Counted from the stretch's first letter, positions 17,269 through 28,982 are shown. The stretch: DNA of 64,000 nt from Pseudomonas simiae (GCF_900111895.1 NZ_FOKB01000002.1:186001-250000), one strand, 5' to 3'. A program made the numbers and translations. Notes: a model not told the origin generated them from the sequence alone.

Positions 17269-18720
17269 TCAGAAGCCGGTAGGGGTGCGAGTGTGCCAGT
17301 CGGTGTTCAACTGGTACTGGTGCGCCACATTGAGCAGGCGGCCTTCCTGGAAATACGGGGCGAGCAATTGCACGCCGACCGGCAGGCCATCGACGAAACC
17401 GGCAGGCATGGACAAGCCCGGCAGGCCCGCGAGGTTGGCGGTGATGGTGTACAGGTCTTCCAGGTACTCGGCGATCGGGTCGCCGGTCTTGGCGCCGATC
17501 TTCCAGGCCGGGTTTGGCGTGGTTGGGCCGAGGATCACGTCGACTTCTTCAAAGGCGGCCATGAAGTCGTTCTTGATCAGGCGACGGATTTTCTGCGCCT
17601 TGAGGTAATACGCGTCGTAGTAACCGGCCGACAGGGCGTAGGCACCGACCATAATCCGGCGTTGCACTTCGGCACCGAAACCTTCGCCACGGGAGCGCTT
17701 ATAAAGGTCGGTGAGGTCTTTCGGGTTTTCGCAGCGATAGCCGAAACGCACGCCGTCGAAGCGGGACAGGTTGGAAGAGGCTTCTGCCGGCGCGATCACG
17801 TAGTACGCAGGAATTGCGTGCTGGTTGTTCGGCAGGCTGATTTCCTTGATGACGGCACCCAGGCTTTCCAGCGTCTTCACGCTGTTGTGCACCAGCTCAG
17901 CAATGCGCGGGTCGAGACCGGCGCTGAAGTATTCCTTCGGCACACCGATACGCAGGCCCTTGAGCGACGTGTTCAGGCTGGCGCTGTAGTCCGGCACGGG
18001 CTCGTCGATGCTGGTGGAGTCCTGTTTATCGAAGCCTGCCATGCCTTGTAACAAAATTGCGCAGTCTTCAGCGGTGCGCGCCAGAGGGCCACCCTGATCG
18101 AGGCTGGAGGCGTAGGCGATCATGCCCCAACGGGAAACGCGACCGTAGGTCGGCTTCAGGCCGGTGAGGTTGGTAAAGGCCGCTGGCTGGCGGATCGAGC
18201 CGCCGGTATCGGTGGCCGTGGCGGCGGGCAGGAAGCGCGCAGCAACCGCGGCCGCCGAACCACCCGACGAACCGCCAGGCACGTGGTCCAGGTTCCACGG
18301 GTTTTTCACCGCGCCGTAGTAGCTCGACTCGTTGGCCGAACCCATGGCGAATTCGTCCATGTTGGTCTTGCCCAGGGTCACGGCCCCGGCGGCAGCCAGC
18401 TTGGACACCACAGTGGCGTCGTAGGGAGCCTTGAAGTTGTCGAGCATCTTCGAGCCGCAGCTGGTACGGATGCCCTGGGTGCAGAACAGGTCCTTGTGGG
18501 CGATCGGTGCGCCCAGCAGTGCGCCACTTTCACCGTTGGCGCGACGTGCGTCGGCGGCCTTGGCCTGGCTCAAGGCCAGCTCTTCGGTGAGGCTGATGAA
18601 GCTGTTGACCTTTGGATCGTGCTCGGCGATGCGCGCCAGCAGGGTCTTGGTCAGCTCTTCGGAAGAAAACGTTTTGTCGGCGAGACCGCGGGCGATCTCG
18701 GCCAGAGTCATATGATGCAT
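17269..18720 (-). CDS. gatA: Aspartyl/glutamyl-tRNA amidotransferase subunit A
   Basis: A 483-residue amidase-signature enzyme that releases ammonia from glutamine for the GatB reaction. The Ser-cisSer-Lys triad region is visible as PIAHKDLF and [15 protein letters not shown]. It lies ten bases from gatB and 16 bases after gatC. A second ATG three codons in is an alternative start. Confidence 0.97.
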   Translation of the reverse strand: MHHMTLAEIARGLADKTFSSEELTKTLLARIAEHDPKVNSFISLTEELALSQAKAADARRANGESGALLGAPIAHKDLFCTQGIRTSCGSKMLDNFKAPYDATVVSKLAAAGAVTLGKTNMDEFAMGSANESSYYGAVKNPWNLDHVPGGSSGGSAAAVAARFLPAATATDTGGSIRQPAAFTNLTGLKPTYGRVSRWGMIAYASSLDQGGPLARTAEDCAILLQGMAGFDKQDSTSIDEPVPDYSASLNTSLKGLRIGVPKEYFSAGLDPRIAELVHNSVKTLESLGAVIKEISLPNNQHAIPAYYVIAPAEASSNLSRFDGVRFGYRCENPKDLTDLYKRSRGEGFGAEVQRRIMVGAYALSAGYYDAYYLKAQKIRRLIKNDFMAAFEEVDVILGPTTPNPAWKIGAKTGDPIAEYLEDLYTITANLAGLPGLSMPAGFVDGLPVGVQLLAPYFQEGRLLNVAHQYQLNTDWHTRTPTGF

Positions 18721-18736
18721 TGCAGGCTCTTTCCCT

Positions 18737-19024
18737 TTAGTCGATGACTTTCGGAACCAGATACAGGCCGTTTTCGACCGCTGGCGCGATGGACTGGTAG
18801 GCCTCGCGATTATTACTCTCGGTCACGACGTCTGCGCGCAGGCGCTGGCTGGCTTCCAGCGGGTGAGCCAGGGGCTCGATACCGTCGGTATTTACGGCCT
18901 GCATTTGGTCGACCAGCCCGAGAATGCTGTTCAGGGCTGCGGTGGTCTGTGGAAGATCGGCATCATTGAGGCCAAGCGAGGCCAGGTGCGCGATTTTTTC
19001 CACGTCGGAGCGTTCAAGCGTCAT
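18737..19024 (-). CDS. gatC: Aspartyl/glutamyl-tRNA amidotransferase subunit C
   Basis: A 95-residue stabilising subunit that wraps around GatA. Typical family pattern: [12 protein letters not shown] near the start and [17 protein letters not shown] in the second half. It is first in gatCAB and is transcribed away from mreB; the 210-base gap between them must hold both promoters. Confidence 0.96.
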   Translation of the reverse strand: MTLERSDVEKIAHLASLGLNDADLPQTTAALNSILGLVDQMQAVNTDGIEPLAHPLEASQRLRADVVTESNNREAYQSIAPAVENGLYLVPKVID

Positions 19025-19222
19025 GGGAATCTCCAGTGGAAAACAGAACGGAGGCTGTCCGTGTGTTAGATTGTCGGAACACTACCGCATTTCTACGGTC
19101 TTACGGCCGCGATTGTGGGGTTAGGTGCACAGAAAGTCGGCCAATTTAGCACATTGGCGCCTTGCCCAAAATCCCTGTCGTTGTTAGAGTTTGCCGCACT
19201 TTTTTACCCACGCGTTGCCTAG

Positions 19223-20272
<1,050 letters not shown>

Positions 20273-20412
20273 GTCATTGCTGGTCAGCCCATGTTTCGCC
20301 CGCAGGCAGCACTTTGCAGTGCTGCCTGTTGGCGTTTATCTTCTTCAATCTGCATCCAGGCCGGTTAGATGCCGTATGAATAAAGAGAACATTTGCCTGG
20401 GAGGAGCGGCTT

Positions 20413-21513
20413 ATTAAACCGCTTTTCGCCAAAGGCCCCTCATTGGGCGTGCGCCTGTTGGTGCTGGTCGTGCTTTCGGTCGCGCTGATGGTGGTCGATG
20501 CCCGCTTTGCACTGCTCAAACCCGTGCGCAGCCAGATGTCGCTGGTGTTGATGCAGACTTACTGGATCACCGACCTGCCGCAACGTCTGTACCAGGGCGT
20601 GGCCAGCCAATTCGGCAGCCGCACCGAGCTGGTCGCCGAGAACGAAAAACTCAAGACCGAAAACCTGCTGTTGCAGGGGCGCATGCAGAAGCTCGCGGCC
20701 CTCACCGAGCAGAACGTTCGGCTGCGCGAGTTGCTCAATTCCTCCGCACTGGTCAACGAAAAGGTCGAAGTGGCTGAGTTGATCGGCATGGACCCCAACC
20801 CCTTCACCCATCGCATCATCATCAACAAGGGTGAGCGCGACGGTGTGGTCCTCGGCCAGCCCGTGCTCGACGCCCGTGGCCTGATGGGCCAGGTGGTTGA
20901 GCTGATGCCCTACACCTCGCGGGTATTGCTGCTGACGGACACGACCCACAGCATTCCGGTGCAGGTCAACCGCAATGGCCTGCGCGCGATTGCCAGCGGC
21001 ACCGGTAATCCGGAGCGTCTGGAATTGCGCCATGTGGCTGACACCGCTGACATCAAGGAAGGCGATCTGCTGGTCAGCTCCGGCCTGGGCCAGCGTTTCC
21101 CGGCGGGTTACCCGGTGGCGACGGTCAAGGAAGTAATCCACGATTCCGGTCAGCCGTTCGCCATTGTGCGTGCCGTGCCGACTGCCGCCCTGAACCGCAG
21201 CCGTTACCTGCTGCTGGTGTTCAGCGATAACCGTACGCCGGAAGAGCGCGCCAACGACGCTGCGCAGGCCCAGGAAGCGGAAGACAAGCAAAACGGTACA
21301 GCTGCGATCGTTCCGGCGACGGTGCCCAAGCCGGCATTCGTGGGGCCACCCGCACCGACGGCGGCTCCGGCAGCGCCCGTCGCCACCCCGGTCAAGCCGG
21401 CAGCCCATAGCACGCCTCCAGCCAAGCCGGCAGTGACTAAACCCGCAGCCGCGACACCGGCTGCCAAGCCTCCGGCAACTGCCCCGGCAACCACGCGGCA
21501 GAGGGAGGAATAA
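20413..21513 (+). CDS. mreC: Rod shape-determining protein MreC, apparent ATT start
   Basis: A 366-residue periplasmic scaffold linking MreB to the elongation machinery. It has one N-terminal membrane helix, a coiled coil (ELVAENEKLKTENLLLQGRM), the beta-rich MreC core, and a Pro/Ala-rich tail from about residue 300. The conserved N-terminus K-P-L-F-A-K-G-P-S-L-G is in frame only from ATT at 20413. GGGAGGAG sits six bases before it. No ATG, GTG or TTG lies upstream before an in-frame TGA; the next candidate is TTG at 20443, with a poor ribosome-binding site and loss of the conserved segment. The stop overlaps mreD by one base. Confidence 0.95.
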   Translation: MKPLFAKGPSLGVRLLVLVVLSVALMVVDARFALLKPVRSQMSLVLMQTYWITDLPQRLYQGVASQFGSRTELVAENEKLKTENLLLQGRMQKLAALTEQNVRLRELLNSSALVNEKVEVAELIGMDPNPFTHRIIINKGERDGVVLGQPVLDARGLMGQVVELMPYTSRVLLLTDTTHSIPVQVNRNGLRAIASGTGNPERLELRHVADTADIKEGDLLVSSGLGQRFPAGYPVATVKEVIHDSGQPFAIVRAVPTAALNRSRYLLLVFSDNRTPEERANDAAQAQEAEDKQNGTAAIVPATVPKPAFVGPPAPTAAPAAPVATPVKPAAHSTPPAKPAVTKPAAATPAAKPPATAPATTRQREE

Positions 21514-22001
21514 TGGCCAATACTCATTCGCGCAACGGCTGGATCGTCTGGCTGACCTTTGCTATCGGTATGCTGCTTAGCGTTTCGCCATTGCCGCAAT
21601 TCATGGAAATCCTGCGCCCGCTCTGGCTGGCACTGCTGCTGGCCTTCTGGTCGCTGAACCTGCCGCATAAAGTCGGCATGGTCACGGCGATGTTCCTGGG
21701 CTTGGCGGAAGATGTGCTCTATGGCACCTTGCTGGGTCAGAACGCGTTGATCCTGACCCTGATCACCTTCCTGGTGTTGTCGTTGCAGCAACGCCTGCGC
21801 ATGTTCCCGATGTGGCAGCAGTGCCTGGTGATCCTGGTGATCTTCGGCCTGGCGCAGCTGGTTCAGCTGTGGCTGAGCGCCTTGACCGGCAACCGCCAGC
21901 CAACCCTGGCGCTGGTATTGCCGGCGCTGGTCAGTGCCTTGCTCTGGCCATGGATCAGCTTCGGTCTGCGTGGGTTGCGTCGTCGCTATAAAATCAATTG
22001 A
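21513..22001 (+). CDS. mreD: Rod shape-determining protein MreD
   Basis: A 162-residue integral membrane protein with about five helices, part of the elongasome with MreB/MreC. The family's PLWLALLLAFWSLNLPHKVG and FLGLAEDVLYGTLLGQ segments are visible. It starts at the overlapping TAATG with mreC. Confidence 0.95.
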   Translation: MANTHSRNGWIVWLTFAIGMLLSVSPLPQFMEILRPLWLALLLAFWSLNLPHKVGMVTAMFLGLAEDVLYGTLLGQNALILTLITFLVLSLQQRLRMFPMWQQCLVILVIFGLAQLVQLWLSALTGNRQPTLALVLPALVSALLWPWISFGLRGLRRRYKIN

Positions 22002-22052
22002 ATGGATTGCGAGGCTCTGCCTGGTTATCGAACCCTACAGGGAGAGTCTGCA

Positions 22053-22649
22053 ATGAATTCGCTTTACCTGGCCTCGGGCTCCCCGAGGCGGCGTGAACTG
22101 CTGGTCCAGATCGGTGTGCCTTTCACCGTGGTCAGCGCCGCTATCGATGAAACTCCTCTTACAAACGAATCCGCCGTTTCCTACGTCGAGCGCCTTGCGC
22201 GCGGCAAGGCGGCGGCGGGTTTTGCTGTGCTCGAAAGCACTGACGACGTGTGTGTGCTGGGTGCCGATACCGCCGTGATCGTCGATGGCCAGATACTCGG
22301 TAAGCCCGTGGATCAGGCCGATGCCCTGGCAATGCTGATGGCGCTGGCGGGGCGTGAACATGACGTGCTGACCGCTATTGCCCTCACCGATGGCCAGCGT
22401 TGCGAGACTGTTTGTGTAAGCAGTCGTGTACGGTTTCGCGGGATTTCCGTCGAGGAAGCGACCACCTACTGGCAGAGTGGCGAACCCCAGGACAAGGCGG
22501 GCGGCTATGCTATTCAAGGGTTGGGCTCAGTATTTGTCGCCGGACTCAATGGCAGTTATTCCGCTGTGGTAGGCCTGCCGGTGTGCGAAACCGCACAACT
22601 GCTCGCCCAATTCGGCATACCCTGTTGGCAAAACCTTACCGCGCGCTGA
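22053..22649 (+). CDS. maf: Maf-family nucleoside triphosphate pyrophosphatase
   Basis: A 198-residue house-cleaning enzyme, probably a dTTP/UTP pyrophosphatase (YhdE type), hydrolysing modified or excess NTPs to NMP and PPi. Motifs: [10 protein letters not shown] near the start, [12 protein letters not shown], and [13 protein letters not shown]. The ATG after GGGAGAG is used; an in-frame extension upstream lacks family similarity. It lies between mreD and rng in the common mre-maf-rng order. Confidence 0.94.
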   Translation: MNSLYLASGSPRRRELLVQIGVPFTVVSAAIDETPLTNESAVSYVERLARGKAAAGFAVLESTDDVCVLGADTAVIVDGQILGKPVDQADALAMLMALAGREHDVLTAIALTDGQRCETVCVSSRVRFRGISVEEATTYWQSGEPQDKAGGYAIQGLGSVFVAGLNGSYSAVVGLPVCETAQLLAQFGIPCWQNLTAR

Positions 22650-22719
22650 ACGCCGTATTCCAGCGCCCAGCCTTAAGCGACCGGTCACTATTGTGAAAAC
22701 GCCTGAACGAGACCCAGCC

Positions 22720-24177
22720 ATGAGTGAAGAGATTCTGATCAATATCACGCCGATGGAATCGCGCGTGGCGGTGGTAGAGAACGGTGTTCTGCAAGAAGTG
22801 CACGTTGAGCGCACCCAGAAACGCGGGATCGTCGGCAATATCTACAAAGGCAAAGTCGTGCGGGTATTGCCGGGAATGCAGGCGGCGTTCGTCGACATCG
22901 GCCTGGACCGAGCCGCGTTTATCCATGCTTCGGAAATTTCCCTGCGCGAAGGGCCGGCGGTAGAAAGCATCAGCGCCTTGGTGCACGAAGGGCAGAGCCT
23001 GGTGGTGCAAGTCACCAAGGACCCCATCGGTTCCAAAGGCGCGCGCCTGACCACTCAGCTGTCGATTCCGTCGCGTTACCTGGTGTACATGCCGCGCACC
23101 GCGCATGTCGGTATTTCCCTGAAGATCGAAGACGAAGCCGAGCGCGAGCGTCTCAAAAAGGTGGTCAGCGACTGCGTGGCTGCCGAAGGCATCAAGGAAG
23201 CGGGCGGCTTCATCCTGCGCACTGCCGCTGAAGGTGCGGGTGCCGATGAGATCCTCATGGATATCCGTTATCTACGGCGGCTATGGGACCAGATCGGCGC
23301 ACAGATCAAGACCATCGGCGCACCCAGTGTGATCTACGAAGACCTCGGCCTGGCCCTGCGTACGTTGCGCGACCTGGTCAGCCCGAAGATTGAGAAAATT
23401 CGCATCGACTCGCGGGAAACATTCCAGCGCACCACGCAATTTGTGGCCGAGCTGATGCCGGAAATTGCCGACCGCCTGGAACACTACCCCGGCGAGCGAC
23501 CGATCTTCGACCTGTATGGCGTCGAAGACGAAATCCAGAAAGCCCTGGAACGCAAGGTGCCACTCAAGTCCGGAGGCTACCTGGTGGTGGACCCGGCGGA
23601 AGCCATGACCACTATCGACGTCAACACCGGCGCGTTCGTGGGCCATCGCAACCTCGAAGAAACCATCTTCAAGACCAACCTCGAAGCCGCCACCGCGATC
23701 GCGCGCCAACTGCGCCTGCGCAACCTCGGCGGCATCATCATCATCGACTTCATCGACATGGAAGATGAAGAGCACCAGCGCCAAGTACTGCGTACCCTGG
23801 AGAAACAGCTGGAGCGCGATCACGCCAAGACCAACATTATCGGCATCACCGAGCTGGGCCTGGTGCAGATGACGCGCAAGCGCACCCGCGAAAGCCTGGA
23901 GCAGGTATTGTGCGAGCCGTGCAGCAGTTGCCAGGGGCGCGGTAAATTGAAGACGCCGGAAACCGTTTGCTACGAGATTTTCCGCGAAATCCTGCGAGAA
24001 GCGCGAGCCTACCAGGCCGAAGGTTACAGAGTGCTCGCCAACCAGAAAGTGGTCGACCGGTTGCTGGATGAAGAGTCCGGTAACGTTGCTGAGCTGGAAG
24101 GGTTTATCGGGCGCACGATACGCTTCCAGGTCGAAACCATGTATTCCCAGGAACAATACGACGTGGTGCTGCTCTGA
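22720..24177 (+). CDS. rng: Ribonuclease G
   Basis: A 485-residue RNase E/G-family endonuclease that matures the 5' end of 16S rRNA and cleaves mRNAs. It has an N-terminal S1 domain (about 35-125), the catalytic DNase I-like core with Asp-rich metal site (TTIDVNTGAFVGHRN, IIIIDFIDMED), and the zinc-link CEPCSSCQGRG. It lacks the long RNase E scaffold tail, as expected. I start at MSEEILINI. Confidence 0.96.
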   Translation: MSEEILINITPMESRVAVVENGVLQEVHVERTQKRGIVGNIYKGKVVRVLPGMQAAFVDIGLDRAAFIHASEISLREGPAVESISALVHEGQSLVVQVTKDPIGSKGARLTTQLSIPSRYLVYMPRTAHVGISLKIEDEAERERLKKVVSDCVAAEGIKEAGGFILRTAAEGAGADEILMDIRYLRRLWDQIGAQIKTIGAPSVIYEDLGLALRTLRDLVSPKIEKIRIDSRETFQRTTQFVAELMPEIADRLEHYPGERPIFDLYGVEDEIQKALERKVPLKSGGYLVVDPAEAMTTIDVNTGAFVGHRNLEETIFKTNLEAATAIARQLRLRNLGGIIIIDFIDMEDEEHQRQVLRTLEKQLERDHAKTNIIGITELGLVQMTRKRTRESLEQVLCEPCSSCQGRGKLKTPETVCYEIFREILREARAYQAEGYRVLANQKVVDRLLDEESGNVAELEGFIGRTIRFQVETMYSQEQYDVVLL

Positions 24178-24253
24178 TCCCCATTCGCTTACCTTTTATG
24201 AGACAGGCAGGCCTTGATCTGCCGTCCGACTACTGCCTTGAGGGTCGCCTGAC

Positions 24254-27200
24254 ATGGAGCGTCTGATACGCTTTTTTGCCGCTTTGACCCGTTGGAGCCT
24301 GGGCCTCTGTGCCTTGTTGCTGGTATTGGCGGCGGTGTATGTGAGCCTGGGGCGTGAATTGACGCCGCTGGTGGCCGAGTACCGTGCGGAGATCGAAGCC
24401 AAGGCCCAGGCCGCGGTGGACATGCCGCTGCACATTGGCAGCGTTGAAGGCCGCTGGAGCGGGTTCGCACCGGTATTGCGGGCCCACGATGTGATGCTGG
24501 GCGAGGGCAGCAGTGCCTTGCGTCTGGATCAGGTCGAAGTGGTGCCGGATATGTGGGCCAGCCTGATGGCCCGCGAGGTGCGCATTGCCCACCTGCAGGT
24601 CGGCGGTCTGCAGCTCAGTGCCAAGGAAGACAAGGATGGCAAGTGGGCGCTGCAAGGTCTGCCGGTGCAGGACGATCAGCCCGTGGACCCTGAGCAGCTG
24701 CTCAAGAACATGCAAAAGGTCGAGCGCGTGTCGTTGCTCGACAGCCAGGTGACCTTGCAGCCATTTGACCAGGCGCCGGTGACCCTGACGTATGTCGGCC
24801 TGAGCCTGCACACTGGCGTCACCCGCCAACGCCTGGATGCACGCCTGACCTTGCCCGACGGCCAGCCATTGGCGGTGAGCCTGCGCACGCGTATTCGCGC
24901 CAGTCAATGGAAGGACGGTGAAGTCCAGGCCTACCTGAGCCTGCCGCAAAGCGACTGGGCCAAGTGGATTCCGGCCAAACTGACCCAGCAGTGGAAGCTC
25001 ACCCAATTCAAGGCCGGTGGTGAATTCTGGCTGACCTGGGCCCAAGGCACCGTGCAGAGCGCGGTGGTGCGCCTCAATTCGCCGCAGGTGAAGGGCAGCT
25101 ACGCCGACCGCAAACCTGTGCATATCGAGAATCTGGCGCTCACCGCTTACCTGCAACGCAGCGAAACCGGTCTCAAGGTCCTGTTCGACTCACTGGCGAT
25201 GAACCTGGGGGACACCCGCTGGGAATCGCGCCTGCAACTGCAACAGCGCCTGGCCACCGACAAGGACCTGGAAGCCTGGAAGCTCCAGGCCGACCGCCTG
25301 GACCTGACCCCGATCACGCCGCTGCTCAATGCCCTGGCGCCGCTGCCGGAAGGTTTTGCCAAGACTATCCAGCACCTTAAGGCCACAGGCCTGCTACGTA
25401 ACGTGCTGGTGGACTTTCGCCCTGAAGATACGACCGATCAAAAAGTCAGCTTCGCCGCCAACCTCGAACGCATCGGGTTTGATGCCTACATGGGGGCGCC
25501 CGCCGCGCGTAACGTATCCGGCAGCATCAGCGGCGATCTGGGCCATGGCGAGTTACGCATGGACAGCAAGGACTTTTCCCTGCACCTCGATCCGATCTTT
25601 GCCAAGCCGTGGCAGTACATCCAGGCCAATGCACGTCTGACGTGGAAGCTCGACAAGGAAGGCTTCACCCTGATTGCCCCATACATCAAGGTGCTGGGTG
25701 AGGAGGGCAACGTCGCTGCCGATTTCCTGATTCGCCTGCATTTCGACCACAGCCAGGAAGACTACATGGACCTGCGGGTCGGCATGGTCGATGGTGATGG
25801 GCGATTCACCCCCAAGTACCTGCCTGCGGTGTTGAGCCCGGCGCTGGATGAGTGGCTGCGCACCGCGATTCTCAAGGGCGCAGTGGACCAGGGCTTCTTC
25901 CAGTATCAGGGGTCGCTGAACCACGACGCGCTACCGGCGTCGCGTAATATCAGCCTGTTCTTCAAGGTGCATGACGCCGAATTGGCGTTTCAGCCAGGCT
26001 GGCCTCATGTGAGCAAGGTCAGCGGCGAAGTGTTTGTCGAGGAGAGCGGCGTACGCATCCTCGCCAGCAAGGGCCAGTTGCTCGACACCAAGGTCAAGGA
26101 CGTCTACGTCAATATTCCCCACGCCCCGGAGGGCAAGGACAGTCATCTGTTGTTGACGGGTGGGTTTGCCGGTGGCTTGGGCGATGGTTTGAAAATCCTC
26201 CAGGAAGCGCCGATCGGCACCGCTTCGACCTTTGCCGGCTGGAAAGGTGACGGTGACCTGCAAGGCAGCCTTGACCTGGATATACCACTGGCGAAAGGCA
26301 CCGAGCCGAAGATCGTGGTGGACTTCAAGACGGATAAATCGCGCCTGCAATTGGCAGAGCCGACCCTGGACTTGACCCAGCTCAAGGGCGATTTCCGTTT
26401 CGACAGCGCCAAGGGCCTCAGTGGCCAGAACATCACGGCCCAGGCGTTCGACCGGCCGATCACTGCGCAGATTGTTGCCGATGGCAAGCCGGGGAATATC
26501 AGCACGCGTGTGACTGCCAAAGGCCAAGTGACGGTCAAGCGGCTGACGGACTGGTTGAATATCAGCCAACCGTTGCCAGTGTCCGGCGATGTGCCTTACC
26601 AACTGCAACTGACCCTGGATGGCGCCGATAGCCAATTGATGGTCAGCTCCAATCTGAAGGGCGTTGCCGTGGACCTGCCGGCACCGTTCGGCATGCCCGC
26701 CAGCCAAGGACGTGACAGTGTGTTCCGCATGACCTTGCAGGGCGCCGAGCGTCGTTATTGGTTTGACTACGGCGAACTGGCCAACTTCACGTTTGCCGCG
26801 CCGCCGGACAAATTCAACGACGGGCGTGGCGAACTTTTCCTCGGCGATGGCGATGCAGTGTTGCCAGGGGCCAAGGGTTTGCGTATTCGCGGCGTGCTGT
26901 CTGAACTCGATATCGACCCGTGGAAGAAACTGGTAGACCGCTACGCGGGCAATGATCCGGGCGGTAGCGCGAAGCAGTTGCTCAGTGGCGCCGACTTCAA
27001 GGTAGGCAAGCTGACCGGCTTTGGCACTCAGTTTGATCAGGTCAATCTGCAACTGGACCGCAAGCCTGCGGCCTGGGGCCTGCAGCTCGACAGTCAGCAA
27101 GCCAAGGGCACGGTCAACCTGCCGGACGCCAAAGGCGCGCCGATTGCGATCAACCTGCAGTATGTGAAGCTGCCGGCAGTGGACCCGACGGTGCAGGCTG

Positions 27201-28069
27201 ACGAAAACGCGCCAGACCCCTTGGCCGATGTCGATCCAAAAAATATCCCTGCATTGGATATCGCCATCGACCAGCTGTTCCAGGGCCCGGACCTGATAGG
27301 CACCTGGTCGCTGAAAATCCGCCCGACGGCCAAAGGCATGGCCTTCAATAACCTGGACCTTGGCCTCAAGGGCATGCAGCTCAAGGGCGCCGGTGGTTGG
27401 GAAGGGACGGCGGGCGACAGCAGCAGTTGGTACAAAGGCCGCCTGGATGGCAAGAATATCGGTGATGTGCTCAAGGGTTGGGGTTATGCGCCCACTGTCA
27501 CTAGTCAGGATTTCCATCTGGATGTGGACGGTCGCTGGCCCGGCTCGCCAGCCTACGTCGGGCCCAAGCGTTTCTCCGGTAGTCTGGATGCATCGTTCCG
27601 CAACGGCCAGTTCGTAGAAGTGGAAGGCGGCGCCCAGGCGCTGCGGGTGTTTGGCCTGCTGAACTTCAACTCCATTGGACGCCGTCTGCGGCTGGACTTC
27701 TCGGACTTGCTCGGCAAGGGTTTGAGCTATGACCGGGTCAAAGGCTTGTTGGCGGCCAGTAATGGCGTGTTCGTGACCCGGGAGCCGATCACCATGACCG
27801 GGCCTTCCACTAACCTGGAGCTCAACGGCACCCTGGACCTGGTCGCAGACCGTGTCGACGCCAAGCTGCTGGTCACCCTGCCAGTGACCAATAACCTGCC
27901 GATCGCCGCGCTGATCGTGGGCGCGCCCGCCATTGGTGGCGCGTTGTTCCTGATCGACAAACTGATCGGTGACCGTGTTGCGCGCTTCGCCAGCGTGCAA
28001 TACAAGGTCGAAGGCCCGTGGAAGGACCCGAAAATCACCTTCGATAAGCCATTTGAAAAGCCAAACTGA
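24254..28069 (+). CDS. yhdP: YhdP-family AsmA-like phospholipid transport protein
   Basis: A 1271-residue protein with an N-terminal membrane helix (about 12-32) and a very long repeating-beta periplasmic body, ending in an AsmA-like C-terminal region near a second hydrophobic stretch (NNLPIAALIVGAPAIGGALFL). YhdP-family proteins form a hydrophobic groove between inner and outer membranes and, with TamB and YdbH, carry phospholipids outward. It follows rng as in many gamma-proteobacteria. Confidence 0.92.
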   Translation: MERLIRFFAALTRWSLGLCALLLVLAAVYVSLGRELTPLVAEYRAEIEAKAQAAVDMPLHIGSVEGRWSGFAPVLRAHDVMLGEGSSALRLDQVEVVPDMWASLMAREVRIAHLQVGGLQLSAKEDKDGKWALQGLPVQDDQPVDPEQLLKNMQKVERVSLLDSQVTLQPFDQAPVTLTYVGLSLHTGVTRQRLDARLTLPDGQPLAVSLRTRIRASQWKDGEVQAYLSLPQSDWAKWIPAKLTQQWKLTQFKAGGEFWLTWAQGTVQSAVVRLNSPQVKGSYADRKPVHIENLALTAYLQRSETGLKVLFDSLAMNLGDTRWESRLQLQQRLATDKDLEAWKLQADRLDLTPITPLLNALAPLPEGFAKTIQHLKATGLLRNVLVDFRPEDTTDQKVSFAANLERIGFDAYMGAPAARNVSGSISGDLGHGELRMDSKDFSLHLDPIFAKPWQYIQANARLTWKLDKEGFTLIAPYIKVLGEEGNVAADFLIRLHFDHSQEDYMDLRVGMVDGDGRFTPKYLPAVLSPALDEWLRTAILKGAVDQGFFQYQGSLNHDALPASRNISLFFKVHDAELAFQPGWPHVSKVSGEVFVEESGVRILASKGQLLDTKVKDVYVNIPHAPEGKDSHLLLTGGFAGGLGDGLKILQEAPIGTASTFAGWKGDGDLQGSLDLDIPLAKGTEPKIVVDFKTDKSRLQLAEPTLDLTQLKGDFRFDSAKGLSGQNITAQAFDRPITAQIVADGKPGNISTRVTAKGQVTVKRLTDWLNISQPLPVSGDVPYQLQLTLDGADSQLMVSSNLKGVAVDLPAPFGMPASQGRDSVFRMTLQGAERRYWFDYGELANFTFAAPPDKFNDGRGELFLGDGDAVLPGAKGLRIRGVLSELDIDPWKKLVDRYAGNDPGGSAKQLLSGADFKVGKLTGFGTQFDQVNLQLDRKPAAWGLQLDSQQAKGTVNLPDAKGAPIAINLQYVKLPAVDPTVQADENAPDPLADVDPKNIPALDIAIDQLFQGPDLIGTWSLKIRPTAKGMAFNNLDLGLKGMQLKGAGGWEGTAGDSSSWYKGRLDGKNIGDVLKGWGYAPTVTSQDFHLDVDGRWPGSPAYVGPKRFSGSLDASFRNGQFVEVEGGAQALRVFGLLNFNSIGRRLRLDFSDLLGKGLSYDRVKGLLAASNGVFVTREPITMTGPSTNLELNGTLDLVADRVDAKLLVTLPVTNNLPIAALIVGAPAIGGALFLIDKLIGDRVARFASVQYKVEGPWKDPKITFDKPFEKPN

Positions 28070-28117
28070 GAGCCTGTGGAGTAGCATGGCGGCCTATCCA
28101 TTACGGAGGGTCGGTCC

Positions 28118-28966
28118 ATGTCCTTTGCGGTAATTCAAATGGTCAGCCAGAGCGATGTGCTGGCCAATCTGGCCCAGGCCCGGCGTCTGCTGGAACACGC
28201 CGCGGCGGGTGGCGCGAAGCTGGCGGTATTACCGGAAAACTTCGCCGCCATGGGCCGCCGCGACGTGGCCGACATCGGTCGCGCCGAAGCGCTGGGCGAA
28301 GGCCCGATCCTGCCGTGGTTGAAACAGACTGCCCGCGACCTCACCTTATGGATAGTGGCCGGTACTTTGCCGCTGCCGCCCAAGGATCGGCCGAACGCCA
28401 AGTCCAATGCCTGCTCGCTGCTGGTCGATGATCAGGGCGAAATCGTTGCCCGTTACGACAAGCTGCACCTGTTCGATGTGGATGTCGCCGATGCTCGCGG
28501 TCGCTATCGCGAATCCGACGACTATGCTTTCGGAGATCATGTGGTGGTGGCGGACACGCCCGTCGGCCGGTTGGGCCTGACGGTGTGTTATGACCTGCGC
28601 TTCCCCGAGCTGTACAGTGAGCTGCGCGCGGCGGGGGCTGAATTGATCACCGCGCCTTCAGCGTTTACGGCGGTGACCGGCGCCGCGCACTGGGATGTGC
28701 TGATCCGTGCACGTGCCATCGAGACCCAGTGTTACCTGCTGGCGGCGGCTCAAGGCGGGGTGCATCCGGGGCCACGGGAAACCTATGGCCACGCGGCGAT
28801 TGTCGACCCTTGGGGCCGTGTGCTGGCACAACAGGATAAAGGCGAAGCGGTGTTGCTGGCCGAACGCGATAGCAGTGAACAGGCGTCGATACGGGCGCGC
28901 ATGCCGGTGGTCAACCATCGGCGCTTTTTCTCGCAGGGCGCACAGCGACCTGCTTCGGAACGATGA
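28118..28966 (+). CDS. Carbon-nitrogen hydrolase (nitrilase superfamily, Nit2/omega-amidase type)
   Basis: A 282-residue enzyme with the complete Glu-Lys-Cys triad: Glu40 (VLPENF), Lys115 (YDKLHLFD), Cys157 ([12 protein letters not shown]). Close relatives hydrolyse deaminated glutathione or omega-amides as metabolite repair. It is placed between yhdP and tldD, a conserved order, and ends 16 bases before tldD. Confidence 0.9.
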   Translation: MSFAVIQMVSQSDVLANLAQARRLLEHAAAGGAKLAVLPENFAAMGRRDVADIGRAEALGEGPILPWLKQTARDLTLWIVAGTLPLPPKDRPNAKSNACSLLVDDQGEIVARYDKLHLFDVDVADARGRYRESDDYAFGDHVVVADTPVGRLGLTVCYDLRFPELYSELRAAGAELITAPSAFTAVTGAAHWDVLIRARAIETQCYLLAAAQGGVHPGPRETYGHAAIVDPWGRVLAQQDKGEAVLLAERDSSEQASIRARMPVVNHRRFFSQGAQRPASER

Positions 28967-28982
28967 ATTTAAGGCCATACCT

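Noticed and set aside
15852-17282. A 476-codon plus-strand open frame opposite gatB
   Set aside because: Antisense shadow of GatB; composition rich in His, Val, Gln and Arg without any domain pattern.
24254-28069. yhdP considered as a possible horizontally acquired large surface protein
   Set aside because: Composition, codon use and the rng-yhdP-nitrilase-tldD order are those of the core genome.
25931-28087. A 718-codon minus-strand open frame opposite yhdP
   Set aside because: Same GC-bias shadow effect; no ribosome-binding site, no recognisable motif, and full overlap with YhdP coding sequence.
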